64,000 nt of DNA from an uncultured Paracoccaceae bacterium (GTDB taxonomy: Bacteria; Pseudomonadota; Alphaproteobacteria; Rhodobacterales; Rhodobacteraceae): positions 147,550 through 211,549 of the forward strand of contig CANMPK010000004.1 in the NCBI GenBank assembly GCA_947499725.1, in the 5' to 3' direction. Each line of letters opens with the position of its first letter. Positions within the stretch are counted from its first letter, which is position 1. Both the position numbers and the translations under genes were made by a program. Below are positions 45,112 to 52,301 of the stretch, in pieces. Below the pieces are notes generated by a model that saw only the letters and a list, made by a program, of their open reading frames with translations, was not told where the DNA came from and did no database searches.

Positions 45112-46338
45112 TTAGTTCAGGTTTGAGTGCCAATCTACAATTGCTTGTCGTGATGCCACCTTCATTTTGATCGCATTTGGGGGTGGCATTGAATGAGAAA
45201 TTCCAGCGTGAAGGTAGATCTGATGTGCATGGCGGGCAACGTCGCCAGGCGTTTCCAAGTACACGCCTTTGGGCGCCCATCGCAAATTGTCCCAAACGGG
45301 TTCACGCGCGTGGCACATGGAGCAGTTTCCGATCACTGCGTCGTAAGCTTCGTCAAACCCCGCTGCCTGCACGATGCTTTGCTCATGCGAGGTCAATTCG
45401 CGCGCTTCCGCCTCTTCCCAGGTTTCGGTAATCCGAACGGAGGACAGCCATGCAATCACCAACATTAACAGCACAGTCACCGCCCAAGTCCAATGTGGGC
45501 CTTTTCCCGTTTTGTGCATCGTATTGAAGTAATGCCGGATGGTAACGCCAGTGAGGAAAATAAGGCTGGCAATAATCCACGCGTATTCCGTGGCGAAGGC
45601 CAAGGGATAGTGGTTTGAAAGCATCAGAAAAACAACTGGAAGGGTCAGATAGTTGTTATGGGTTGATCGCACTTTGGCAATCTTCCCGTACTTCGCATCT
45701 GGGGTACGCCCCGCTTTCAGATCCTCGACCACAATTCTTTGGTTCGGCATGATCTGAAAGAAAACATTCGCGGTCATGATGGTCGCCGTGAAGGCGCCAA
45801 GATGTAGCAAGGCGGCACGGCCTGTGAAAATTTGGTTATACCCCCAAGACATCACAACCAAGATCACGAATAGAATAACCATAAGCAGTTGAGGCTGCTC
45901 ACTCAGGCGGGATTTGCAAAGTTGATCGTATAGCAACCAGCCAATCGTTAGCGATCCTCCAGAGATCAGCACCCCCTGAAACAGGGTCAGATTTGCTTTG
46001 GTCGGATCAAGTAGGAACAGCTCTCCCCCGACCCAATAGATGATCATCAGTAGCGCCGCGCCAGAGACCCAAGTCATGTAGCTTTGCCACTTATGCCACG
46101 TCAGGTGTTCGGGCATCTCTGAGGGGGCGACAAGAAACTTTGTTGTCTGGTAGAAGCCACCTCCGTGAACCTCCCACTCTTCACCAAGCGCGCCTTCTGG
46201 CATGTTTGGGCTTGGCTTCAGCATCAAATCCAAAGCGATGAAATAAAAGGACGCTCCGATCCAAGCCATTGCGGCAATGACGTGAAGCCAGCGCACAGAA
46301 AAAGCAATCCAATCCCACATGACGGCTAAATCATACAT
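45112..46338 (-). CDS. puuD: Membrane-bound urate hydroxylase PuuD with cytochrome c domain
   Basis: A 408-residue integral membrane protein with about eight helices followed by a C-terminal cytochrome c-like domain with the haem motif CSMCH at 339-343. The membrane part begins VRWLHVIAAMAWIGASFYFIALD and has GGGFYQTTKFLVAPSEMPEHLTWHKWQSY, both typical of PuuD. It oxidises urate to 5-hydroxyisourate and passes electrons to the respiratory chain, unlike soluble uricase, which makes peroxide. AGGAG precedes the ATG at 46338. It is divergent from the LysR gene at 46437, its likely regulator. Confidence 0.95.
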   Translation of the reverse strand: MYDLAVMWDWIAFSVRWLHVIAAMAWIGASFYFIALDLMLKPSPNMPEGALGEEWEVHGGGFYQTTKFLVAPSEMPEHLTWHKWQSYMTWVSGAALLMIIYWVGGELFLLDPTKANLTLFQGVLISGGSLTIGWLLYDQLCKSRLSEQPQLLMVILFVILVVMSWGYNQIFTGRAALLHLGAFTATIMTANVFFQIMPNQRIVVEDLKAGRTPDAKYGKIAKVRSTHNNYLTLPVVFLMLSNHYPLAFATEYAWIIASLIFLTGVTIRHYFNTMHKTGKGPHWTWAVTVLLMLVIAWLSSVRITETWEEAEARELTSHEQSIVQAAGFDEAYDAVIGNCSMCHAREPVWDNLRWAPKGVYLETPGDVARHAHQIYLHAGISHSMPPPNAIKMKVASRQAIVDWHSNLN

Positions 46339-46391
46339 TTCATCACTCCTGAGGTAGAATTTGCGACAACCTAGGCGACGCGGTTTTTTTC

Positions 46392-46412
46392 TGGTATTGC
46401 CTCAAAATACCA
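46392..46412. promoter_or_regulatory. Palindromic LysR-type operator between puuD and its regulator
   Basis: TGGTATT (46392-46398) and AATACCA (46406-46412) form a perfect 7-bp inverted repeat with a 7-base centre, containing the T-N11-A form of LysR sites. The centre and right arm contain TTGCCTCAAAAT (46397-46408), found identically at 37967-37978. The site is 54 bases upstream of puuD and 25 bases upstream of the LysR start, suited to control of both. Confidence 0.7.
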
Positions 46413-46436
46413 AGCAGCATCAAAAAAAACAAAACA

Positions 46437-47351
46437 ATGTCATACCTAGACAACATTCGAACCTTTGTCCGTGTCTACGAATTAGGCAGCATGTCCGCTG
46501 CTGGTCGCGATTTACGCATTTCACCGGCGGTAACCTCAGCGCGGATATCGCAGCTCGAGGAACATCTGAGCGTTCGCTTGTTTCGAAGAACGACTCGGAG
46601 CCTAACGCCGACAGAACAAGGGAAAGCGTTTTACTCTGGGGCTTGTGAGGTTCTGGCGTCCGTACAAAAGGCGGAAGCTGATGTTGTTCAAATCACTGAT
46701 AATCCCAAGGGGTCGCTTTATGTGGCTGCCCCATTGGGGGTTGGTCGGCGCCTCATTGCGCCGTTGGTGCCGGAATTTTTAGAGCAATACCCAGAGGTTA
46801 ATCTGCGTCTTCGGCTGACAGATCGAAAGGTGGATCTAACGGTCGAAGGTCTCGATTTGGCATTTTTCTTAGGGCAGCCCGAAGATAGCAACCTGCGGAT
46901 TCGCAAAATCGCTGATGTTGATCGGGTGCTTTGCGCGTCACCTGATTACATTCAGGCCCGAGGCAATCCAGCATCTGGCTATGACCTGGTTGCTGACAAT
47001 CATGAATGCCTCAGCCTTCGCTTTCCGGGCGCATCCGAATCTCAGTGGCCCCTAACAACAGAATCCGGCACGGAGCGGTTTAAAGTCTCCGGGCGTTTCG
47101 AATCTGATGATGGCGATGTGCTGACAGACTGGGCCTTGTCAGGACAAGGTGTCGTTATGAAGCCCCTGTTTGAGGTGCGTGAATTAATCGACAGCGGTCA
47201 ATTGATCCCAGTTGCAACAGACACACCACCAGAACCGATCCAGATGGCGTGCCTATATATCCATCGTAAACTTCAGGATCCAAAGTCGCGTTTGTTTATG
47301 GACTTTGTGATCGAGCGCATCTCAAAAGCATTTGCTGCAAACAGCGTGTAA
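46437..47351 (+). CDS. LysR family transcriptional regulator of the urate genes
   Basis: A 304-residue LysR regulator with HTH SYLDNIRTFVRVYELGSMSAAGRDLRISPAVTSARISQLE and an effector domain from about residue 90 (GSLYVAAPLGVGRRLIAPLVPEFLEQYP). It sits between puuD and uraH, both transcribed from the other strand, with its stop directly beside that of uraH. By position it should respond to urate, hydroxyisourate or allantoin; the ligand is not visible from sequence. Confidence 0.92.
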   Translation: MSYLDNIRTFVRVYELGSMSAAGRDLRISPAVTSARISQLEEHLSVRLFRRTTRSLTPTEQGKAFYSGACEVLASVQKAEADVVQITDNPKGSLYVAAPLGVGRRLIAPLVPEFLEQYPEVNLRLRLTDRKVDLTVEGLDLAFFLGQPEDSNLRIRKIADVDRVLCASPDYIQARGNPASGYDLVADNHECLSLRFPGASESQWPLTTESGTERFKVSGRFESDDGDVLTDWALSGQGVVMKPLFEVRELIDSGQLIPVATDTPPEPIQMACLYIHRKLQDPKSRLFMDFVIERISKAFAANSV

Positions 47352-47735
47352 TTAGCTGCCGCGGTAGGTTGAATATCCATATGCGGACAGCAACAGCGGT
47401 ACATGGTAATGGGTTGCTTCCGACATGCCAAAGCGCAGCGGAATAACGTCTAAGAACCGAGGGTTACCACCTTCTGCGCCACTGGCTTCCAGATAGGATC
47501 CGGCGTGGAAAACCAGCTCGTAGGTGCCAAATTCGAATTCATCCTTAGAAAGGATCGGCGCATCAGTGCGCCCATCGGCATTGGTCTCAACGGTTTTCAA
47601 AAGGCGCCGTTCCTCACCCTTCAATTGAAAAAGTTCAATCTTAAGATTTTGGGCCGGACAGCCGCGTGCGGTGTCCAAGACATGAGTACTTAAAGAACCA
47701 GCCACTGTGTCCTCGCTACGATTAAAGGGTGTCAT
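47352..47735 (-). CDS. uraH: 5-hydroxyisourate hydrolase (transthyretin-like)
   Basis: Converts 5-hydroxyisourate to OHCU, the second step of urate breakdown. The protein has the family's N-terminal [14 protein letters not shown] (with the active-site His) and the C-terminal YRGS tetrapeptide that separates it from transthyretin. The ATG at 47735 gives 127 residues but has no ribosome site; GTG at 47705 has GAGGA 4 bases upstream and would start at [10 protein letters not shown], the usual family N-terminus, giving 117 residues. It is convergent with LysR and divergent from the puuE-uraD gene. Confidence 0.93.
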   Translation of the reverse strand: MTPFNRSEDTVAGSLSTHVLDTARGCPAQNLKIELFQLKGEERRLLKTVETNADGRTDAPILSKDEFEFGTYELVFHAGSYLEASGAEGGNPRFLDVIPLRFGMSEATHYHVPLLLSAYGYSTYRGS

Positions 47736-47902
47736 TTATCTGCTTAATTCGCGTGCCAAATGCACATTTCTTGCCCTCTTGTCCTACAGTGAAGTCAGCA
47801 GACCCTGCAAAACAAGGCTTTGGAAGGGTCTTTATCATTTTTTTTGAAAAAGGAAAAAATTGTTTTGAATTATTCCAATATCCAAACGAAAGGACGACCT
47901 AC

Positions 47903-49315
47903 GTGCCACACTACCCACGTAACATGACGGGATACGGTCAAACCCCGCCCCATGCAAAATGGCCTAACGGTGCCAAAATCGCGGTTCAGATTGTTCTGAA
48001 TTACGAGGAAGGCGGCGAGAATAACATTTTGCATGGGGACCCTTCTTCGGAAGCTTTCCTGTCTGAAATCACGGGCGCGCAGCCGTGGCACGGCCAGCGC
48101 CACTGGAACATGGAGTCCCTCTATGAATACGGCGCACGCGCGGGTTTTTGGCGTGTGCATCGTGCGCTGAAAGACATGCCAGTCACAGTTTATGGCGTCG
48201 CAACAGCGCTCGCGCGTGCGCCGGAACAGGTGGCCGCAATGAAAGCTGCGAATTGGGAAATCGCCAGTCACGGGTTGAAGTGGGTCGAATACAAAGACAT
48301 GTCCGAGGCGGAAGAACGCGCGCAAATGCAAGAGGCAATGCGCCTGCACGCTGAGGTCGTCGGTTCGCCTCCGAGAGGATGGTATACAGGCCGGTGTTCC
48401 ATGAACACCGTTCGCCTTGCGGCGGAGACAGGACAGTTTGACTATGTGGCCGATAGTTATGCGGATGACCTTCCTTATTGGCAGACGTTCGGCGACCGCG
48501 CTCAGCTTGTGGTCCCCTATACAATGGACTGCAATGACATGCGGTTCGCTATTCAGGCAGGGTTCACGACCGGAGATCAGTTTGAAAGCTACCTAAAAGA
48601 CAGCTTTGACGAGCTCTACGCTGAAGGAGATGCTGGCGCTCCTAAGATGCTGTCTATCGGTCTGCACTGCCGCATCATCGGGCGCCCTGGGCGAATGGCC
48701 GCGTTGAAACGCGCACTAGAGTATATGAAATCCCATAGAGACGTGTGGTTTGCCACGCGGCTCGAGGTTGCACAGCATTGGGCAGCCACACATCCGCCTG
48801 CCAACAGCCTTACGCCGTCAGAAATGAGCCGCGAGGCATTTGTCGACGCGTTTGGCAGCATTTTCGAACACAGCCCTTGGATCGCGGATCAAGCGTTTGA
48901 TCTAGAGCTGGGATCGACACATGATTGCAGTGCAGGGATTCACAATGCCCTTTCTCGGATCTTCCGCTCGGCGTCTTATGAACAGCGCCTTGCTGTTCTC
49001 AACGCGCATCCGGATCTCGCTGGAAAGCTTGCCGCGGCTGGCGCTTTGACAGCGGAAAGCACCGCGGAACAGGCCGGCGCAGGCCTCGATTTGTTGACCG
49101 ATGATGAACGCGCGACTTTTCAGAATCTCAACACGCAGTATGTCGAAAAACATGGCTTTCCGTTCATCATTGCGGTTCGGGATCACGACAAAGCGTCGAT
49201 TTTACGCGCGTTCCAACAACGCATCGCCCATGACAGTGCAACTGAATTCGAAGAAGCGTGCAAGCAAGTTGAACGCATCGCGGAACTTCGGCTGGAGGAG
49301 AAATTCTCGTCATGA
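47903..49315 (+). CDS. puuE-uraD: PuuE allantoinase fused to UraD OHCU decarboxylase
   Basis: A 470-residue two-domain enzyme. Residues about 1-300 are the metal-free PuuE allantoinase with polysaccharide deacetylase fold (YPRNMTGYGQTPPHAKWPNGA, VLNYEEGGENNILHGD, WEIASHGLKWVEY). Residues about 305-470 are UraD, with EHSPWIADQAF carrying the catalytic His and HPDLAGKLAAAG as the helical signature. So one chain both decarboxylates OHCU to S-allantoin and opens the hydantoin ring to allantoate. The start is GTG at 47903, with GAAAGGA 8 bases upstream and the usual family N-terminus just after; the frame is open 58 codons further but unlike PuuE. It overlaps allA by 4 bases. Confidence 0.94.
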   Translation: MPHYPRNMTGYGQTPPHAKWPNGAKIAVQIVLNYEEGGENNILHGDPSSEAFLSEITGAQPWHGQRHWNMESLYEYGARAGFWRVHRALKDMPVTVYGVATALARAPEQVAAMKAANWEIASHGLKWVEYKDMSEAEERAQMQEAMRLHAEVVGSPPRGWYTGRCSMNTVRLAAETGQFDYVADSYADDLPYWQTFGDRAQLVVPYTMDCNDMRFAIQAGFTTGDQFESYLKDSFDELYAEGDAGAPKMLSIGLHCRIIGRPGRMAALKRALEYMKSHRDVWFATRLEVAQHWAATHPPANSLTPSEMSREAFVDAFGSIFEHSPWIADQAFDLELGSTHDCSAGIHNALSRIFRSASYEQRLAVLNAHPDLAGKLAAAGALTAESTAEQAGAGLDLLTDDERATFQNLNTQYVEKHGFPFIIAVRDHDKASILRAFQQRIAHDSATEFEEACKQVERIAELRLEEKFSS

Positions 49316-49857
49316 CGCAGTCGATCAAAATCCAAAGCATTTCAAGCACCGCCTTCGCGCCTTTTGGCGAAGTCATCGATGTCTCCGGCACGCCGGATAA
49401 GATCATCAATCAAGGGCTGTGCGGTCGATACCACGACCGCGCGACTTTGGATTTTGCAGAGGGCCGCGCAGGTATGAGCTTGTTTAAAGCGCAACCACGC
49501 AGCCTTCCTATGACGCTGGACATGGTCGAACGCCACCCGCAAGGATCGCAGCTTTTTATTCCAATGTCTGAACATGGATTTCTGGCAATTGTCGCCCCCG
49601 ATCACGCGGGCACACCAGGAACCCCTTTGGCCTTTGAAACTCAGCCCGGTCAGGCCGTGAATTTTTATCGCGGCACCTGGCACGGCGTGCTGACACCCTT
49701 ATTTGCGCCAGGCCTTTTCGCTGTCATCGACAGGATTGGGGCTGGTGAAAATCTAGAAGAATACTGGTTCGATACCCCGTATCTTGTTGAGCCGGATCAC
49801 CAACATGCTGGCGCGGGGACAGCAACACCACCAAGTGAGGGAAATGAAAATGGCTGA
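49312..49857 (+). CDS. allA: Ureidoglycolate lyase
   Basis: A 181-residue cupin-fold lyase that splits S-ureidoglycolate into glyoxylate and urea. Family marks are FAPFGEVID near the N-terminus, MVERHPQGSQLFIPM and the late NFYRGTWHGVLTPL. It is translationally coupled to puuE-uraD by an ATGA overlap and runs 8 bases into the permease gene. The glyoxylate made can be used by the malate synthase encoded about 2.4 kb away. Confidence 0.93.
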   Translation: MTQSIKIQSISSTAFAPFGEVIDVSGTPDKIINQGLCGRYHDRATLDFAEGRAGMSLFKAQPRSLPMTLDMVERHPQGSQLFIPMSEHGFLAIVAPDHAGTPGTPLAFETQPGQAVNFYRGTWHGVLTPLFAPGLFAVIDRIGAGENLEEYWFDTPYLVEPDHQHAGAGTATPPSEGNENG

Positions 49858-51283
49858 TCAATCAATAGGGACCCCGGAGCAGCTCCGAGATCCGAATTTT
49901 ACACCACCACTGCATCGCGCAATTCCGTTGGGTATCCAGCACGTGCTTGCAATGTTCGTGTCCAACGTAACACCTGCGATCATCATCTCGGGTGCGGCGG
50001 GCTTTGGCTTCGGCTCTGACGCCGGTGCGCAAGGCTTCCCTGATATGACTTATCTTATTCAGATGGCCATGCTGTTTGCAGGCATTGCGACCTTGTTCCA
50101 AACAATCGGTATGGGCCCAGTTGGTGCGCGCCTTCCAGTGGTTCAAGGCACCAGCTTTGCGTTCATTCCAGTCATGATCCCTCTTGTCGCTGGCAAAGGC
50201 GTCGAAGCTCTGCCTGTTCTGTTTGGCGGGGTTGTGATCGGTGGCTTGTTCCACGCTTTGCTTGGTACAATTATGCCGAAAATCCGGTTTGCCCTCCCAC
50301 CGCTCGTCACTGGCTTGGTGATCACCATGATTGGTCTCGCACTGGTCAAAGTGGGCATTCAATATGCGGCGGGTGGTGTGCCTGCGATCAATAGCCCTGA
50401 GTATGGCTCGGTGCAAAACTGGTCCATTGCGATGGTCGTAATCTTGGTCACGCTTGGTTTGAAGTTCTTTACCAAGGGGATGCTCTCTTTCTCTGCTGTG
50501 TTCCTTGGGATCATCGCGGGCTACGTCGTTGCACTGCTGTTCACAGATATGGTCAGCGTCGAAGGCATCGTGACAAGCATGAGCCGCGCCGCGCTCTTCC
50601 AAGTACCAACACCATTTGCCTACGGTTTTGATATTACAGTCGCAGCTGTTGTCGGTTTCTGCTTAATGGCGTTTGTCTCTGCGGTTGAGACCGTTGGTGA
50701 CGTGTCTGGTGTCACCAAAGGTGGTGCAGGCCGTGAAGCAACCGAAAAAGAAATCCAAGGGGCAACTTTTGCTGATGGTCTTGGTACGGCGGTTGCTGGT
50801 GTTTTTGGTGGTCTGCCGAACACATCCTTTAGCCAGAACTCTGGCTTGATCGCCATGACAGGCTTGATGAGCCGCCATGTCGTGACAATTGGTGCGATCT
50901 TCTTGATCGTCTGCGGCCTTGTTCCAAAGGTCGGCGCATTGATCCGTACGATCCCAATCGAAGTTCTGGGCGGCGGCGTGATTGTTATGTTTGGTATGGT
51001 TGTCGCAGCCGGTGTGTCTATGTTGTCAGACGTGAACTGGAACCGTCGTAATATGGTGATCTTCGCGATCTCCCTGTCAATTGGTCTGGGCCTTCAGCTT
51101 GAGCCAAAGGCGGCGCAGTACCTGCCAGACACTATGCGTATTTTGATGACGTCTGGCCTGTTGCCGGCCGCGGTTATTTCGATTGTCTTGAACCTGGTGT
51201 TGCCAGAAGAGCTGACAGAAGAATCAACCATTGAAATCTCTGGTGGTTTGTCTGGCGAAAACAAAGGTTCTGCTGAAAGCTAA
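49850..51283 (+). CDS. NCS2 family nucleobase permease, probable urate/xanthine transporter
   Basis: A 477-residue membrane protein with about 12-14 helices. The NCS2 signature region is FGGLPNTSFSQNSGLIAMTGLMSRH, where QN-x-G is the purine-binding helix motif of the UapA/UacT group; FVSAVETVGD contains the conserved Glu of helix 8. Placement in the urate operon favours urate or xanthine as substrate over uracil. The start at 49850 is preferred because GAGG is 9 bases upstream; the ATG at 49844 is too close to it. The operon ends at the terminator at 51306. Confidence 0.93.
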   Translation: MADQSIGTPEQLRDPNFTPPLHRAIPLGIQHVLAMFVSNVTPAIIISGAAGFGFGSDAGAQGFPDMTYLIQMAMLFAGIATLFQTIGMGPVGARLPVVQGTSFAFIPVMIPLVAGKGVEALPVLFGGVVIGGLFHALLGTIMPKIRFALPPLVTGLVITMIGLALVKVGIQYAAGGVPAINSPEYGSVQNWSIAMVVILVTLGLKFFTKGMLSFSAVFLGIIAGYVVALLFTDMVSVEGIVTSMSRAALFQVPTPFAYGFDITVAAVVGFCLMAFVSAVETVGDVSGVTKGGAGREATEKEIQGATFADGLGTAVAGVFGGLPNTSFSQNSGLIAMTGLMSRHVVTIGAIFLIVCGLVPKVGALIRTIPIEVLGGGVIVMFGMVVAAGVSMLSDVNWNRRNMVIFAISLSIGLGLQLEPKAAQYLPDTMRILMTSGLLPAAVISIVLNLVLPEELTEESTIEISGGLSGENKGSAES

Positions 51284-51305
51284 GAACCAAACCATGAAAC
51301 TAGAA

Positions 51306-51335
51306 AAGGCTCAGCGATTGCTGAGCCTTATTTGT
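51306..51335. terminator. Bidirectional terminator between permease and allE
   Basis: AAGGCTCAGC (51306-51315) and GCTGAGCCTT (51320-51329) form a perfect 10-bp stem with a GATT loop, followed by ATTTGTT on the plus strand and TTTTC on the minus strand. It can end both convergent transcripts. Confidence 0.88.
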
Positions 51336-51351
51336 TAACACTGTAAATGAA

Positions 51352-52167
51352 TTAGAGCGGCATATGTCGGTTTACGTTCTTGTACAAAAGGTAACGGAAC
51401 TTACCGGGGCCACCAGCATAACAGGCTTGCGGGCAAAACGCGCGCAACCACATATAATCGCCAGCTTCGACCTCTACCCAATCTCCGTTCAGCCGATAAA
51501 CGGCCTTGCCTTCTAGAACATACAGGCCGTGTTCCATGACATGCGTTTCCAGAAACGGGATGACAGCACCAGGCTCAAAGGTGACCACGTTGATATGCAT
51601 GTCGTGACGCATATCGTCTAGGTCGACAAATCGCTTTACGCTCCAGTTATCTGCGGTATCAGGCATAGAGAATGGCGCAACATCATCTTCATGTGTGACA
51701 ATCACATCTGGATGGTCGATGCCGTCCACAGCTTCGTATTGTTTGCGAAACCAGTGAAACTTGAAGTTCTCTTGACCTGAATTCTTAAGCGACCAAGCGG
51801 CGCCTGCGGGCAAAAACGCAAAACTGCCAGGGCGCAAAACATAGTCGATTTCATCAACGCGCAGTGTTCCGCCACCGCTTACGACAAAAATCGCGCCTTC
51901 CACTTTTTCATCAAGCTCGGGGCGGTCGGAACCGCCACCTGGAGCAACGTCCATCAAATATTGTGAAAAGGTCTCAGCAAAGCCAGACAAGGGGCGGGCC
52001 AATACCCAAAGTCGAGTGTCATTCCAGAACGGTAGAAAACTCGTCACGATGTCCTGCATCGTGCCCTTGGGCATGACCGCATAGGCCTCTTTGAAAATGG
52101 CTCGATCCGTCAAAAGTTGCTGTTGCGGCGGGTGACCACCCGCCGGTGCAAAGTATTTTCCGGACAT
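51352..52167 (-). CDS. allE: (S)-ureidoglycine aminohydrolase, bicupin
   Basis: A 271-residue two-cupin enzyme that converts S-ureidoglycine to S-ureidoglycolate with release of ammonia. The N-terminus YFAPAGGHPPQQQLLTDRA is characteristic, the first cupin has GGGTLRVDEIDYVLRPGSFAFLPAGAAW, and the second keeps the Mn-binding set ETHVMEHGLYVLEGKAVY. The start at 52167 has AAGGAAA upstream; the open frame continues 46 codons to 52305 without family similarity. It follows malate synthase on the same strand by 134 bases. Allantoate amidohydrolase (AllC), which makes ureidoglycine, is not in this window. Confidence 0.93.
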   Translation of the reverse strand: MSGKYFAPAGGHPPQQQLLTDRAIFKEAYAVMPKGTMQDIVTSFLPFWNDTRLWVLARPLSGFAETFSQYLMDVAPGGGSDRPELDEKVEGAIFVVSGGGTLRVDEIDYVLRPGSFAFLPAGAAWSLKNSGQENFKFHWFRKQYEAVDGIDHPDVIVTHEDDVAPFSMPDTADNWSVKRFVDLDDMRHDMHINVVTFEPGAVIPFLETHVMEHGLYVLEGKAVYRLNGDWVEVEAGDYMWLRAFCPQACYAGGPGKFRYLLYKNVNRHMPL

Positions 52168-52301
52168 ACAGGTTTCCTTAGAAGCTTCAACGGTACCACT
52201 ATTTAGACGACTTTGTATTTCGTCTACTTCGGTGAATGATAAAGGTCCTTTTTCAAACATTTGCAAATCTTTATCTGCGTCCCGCACCTTTGCCTTCGCG
52301 A

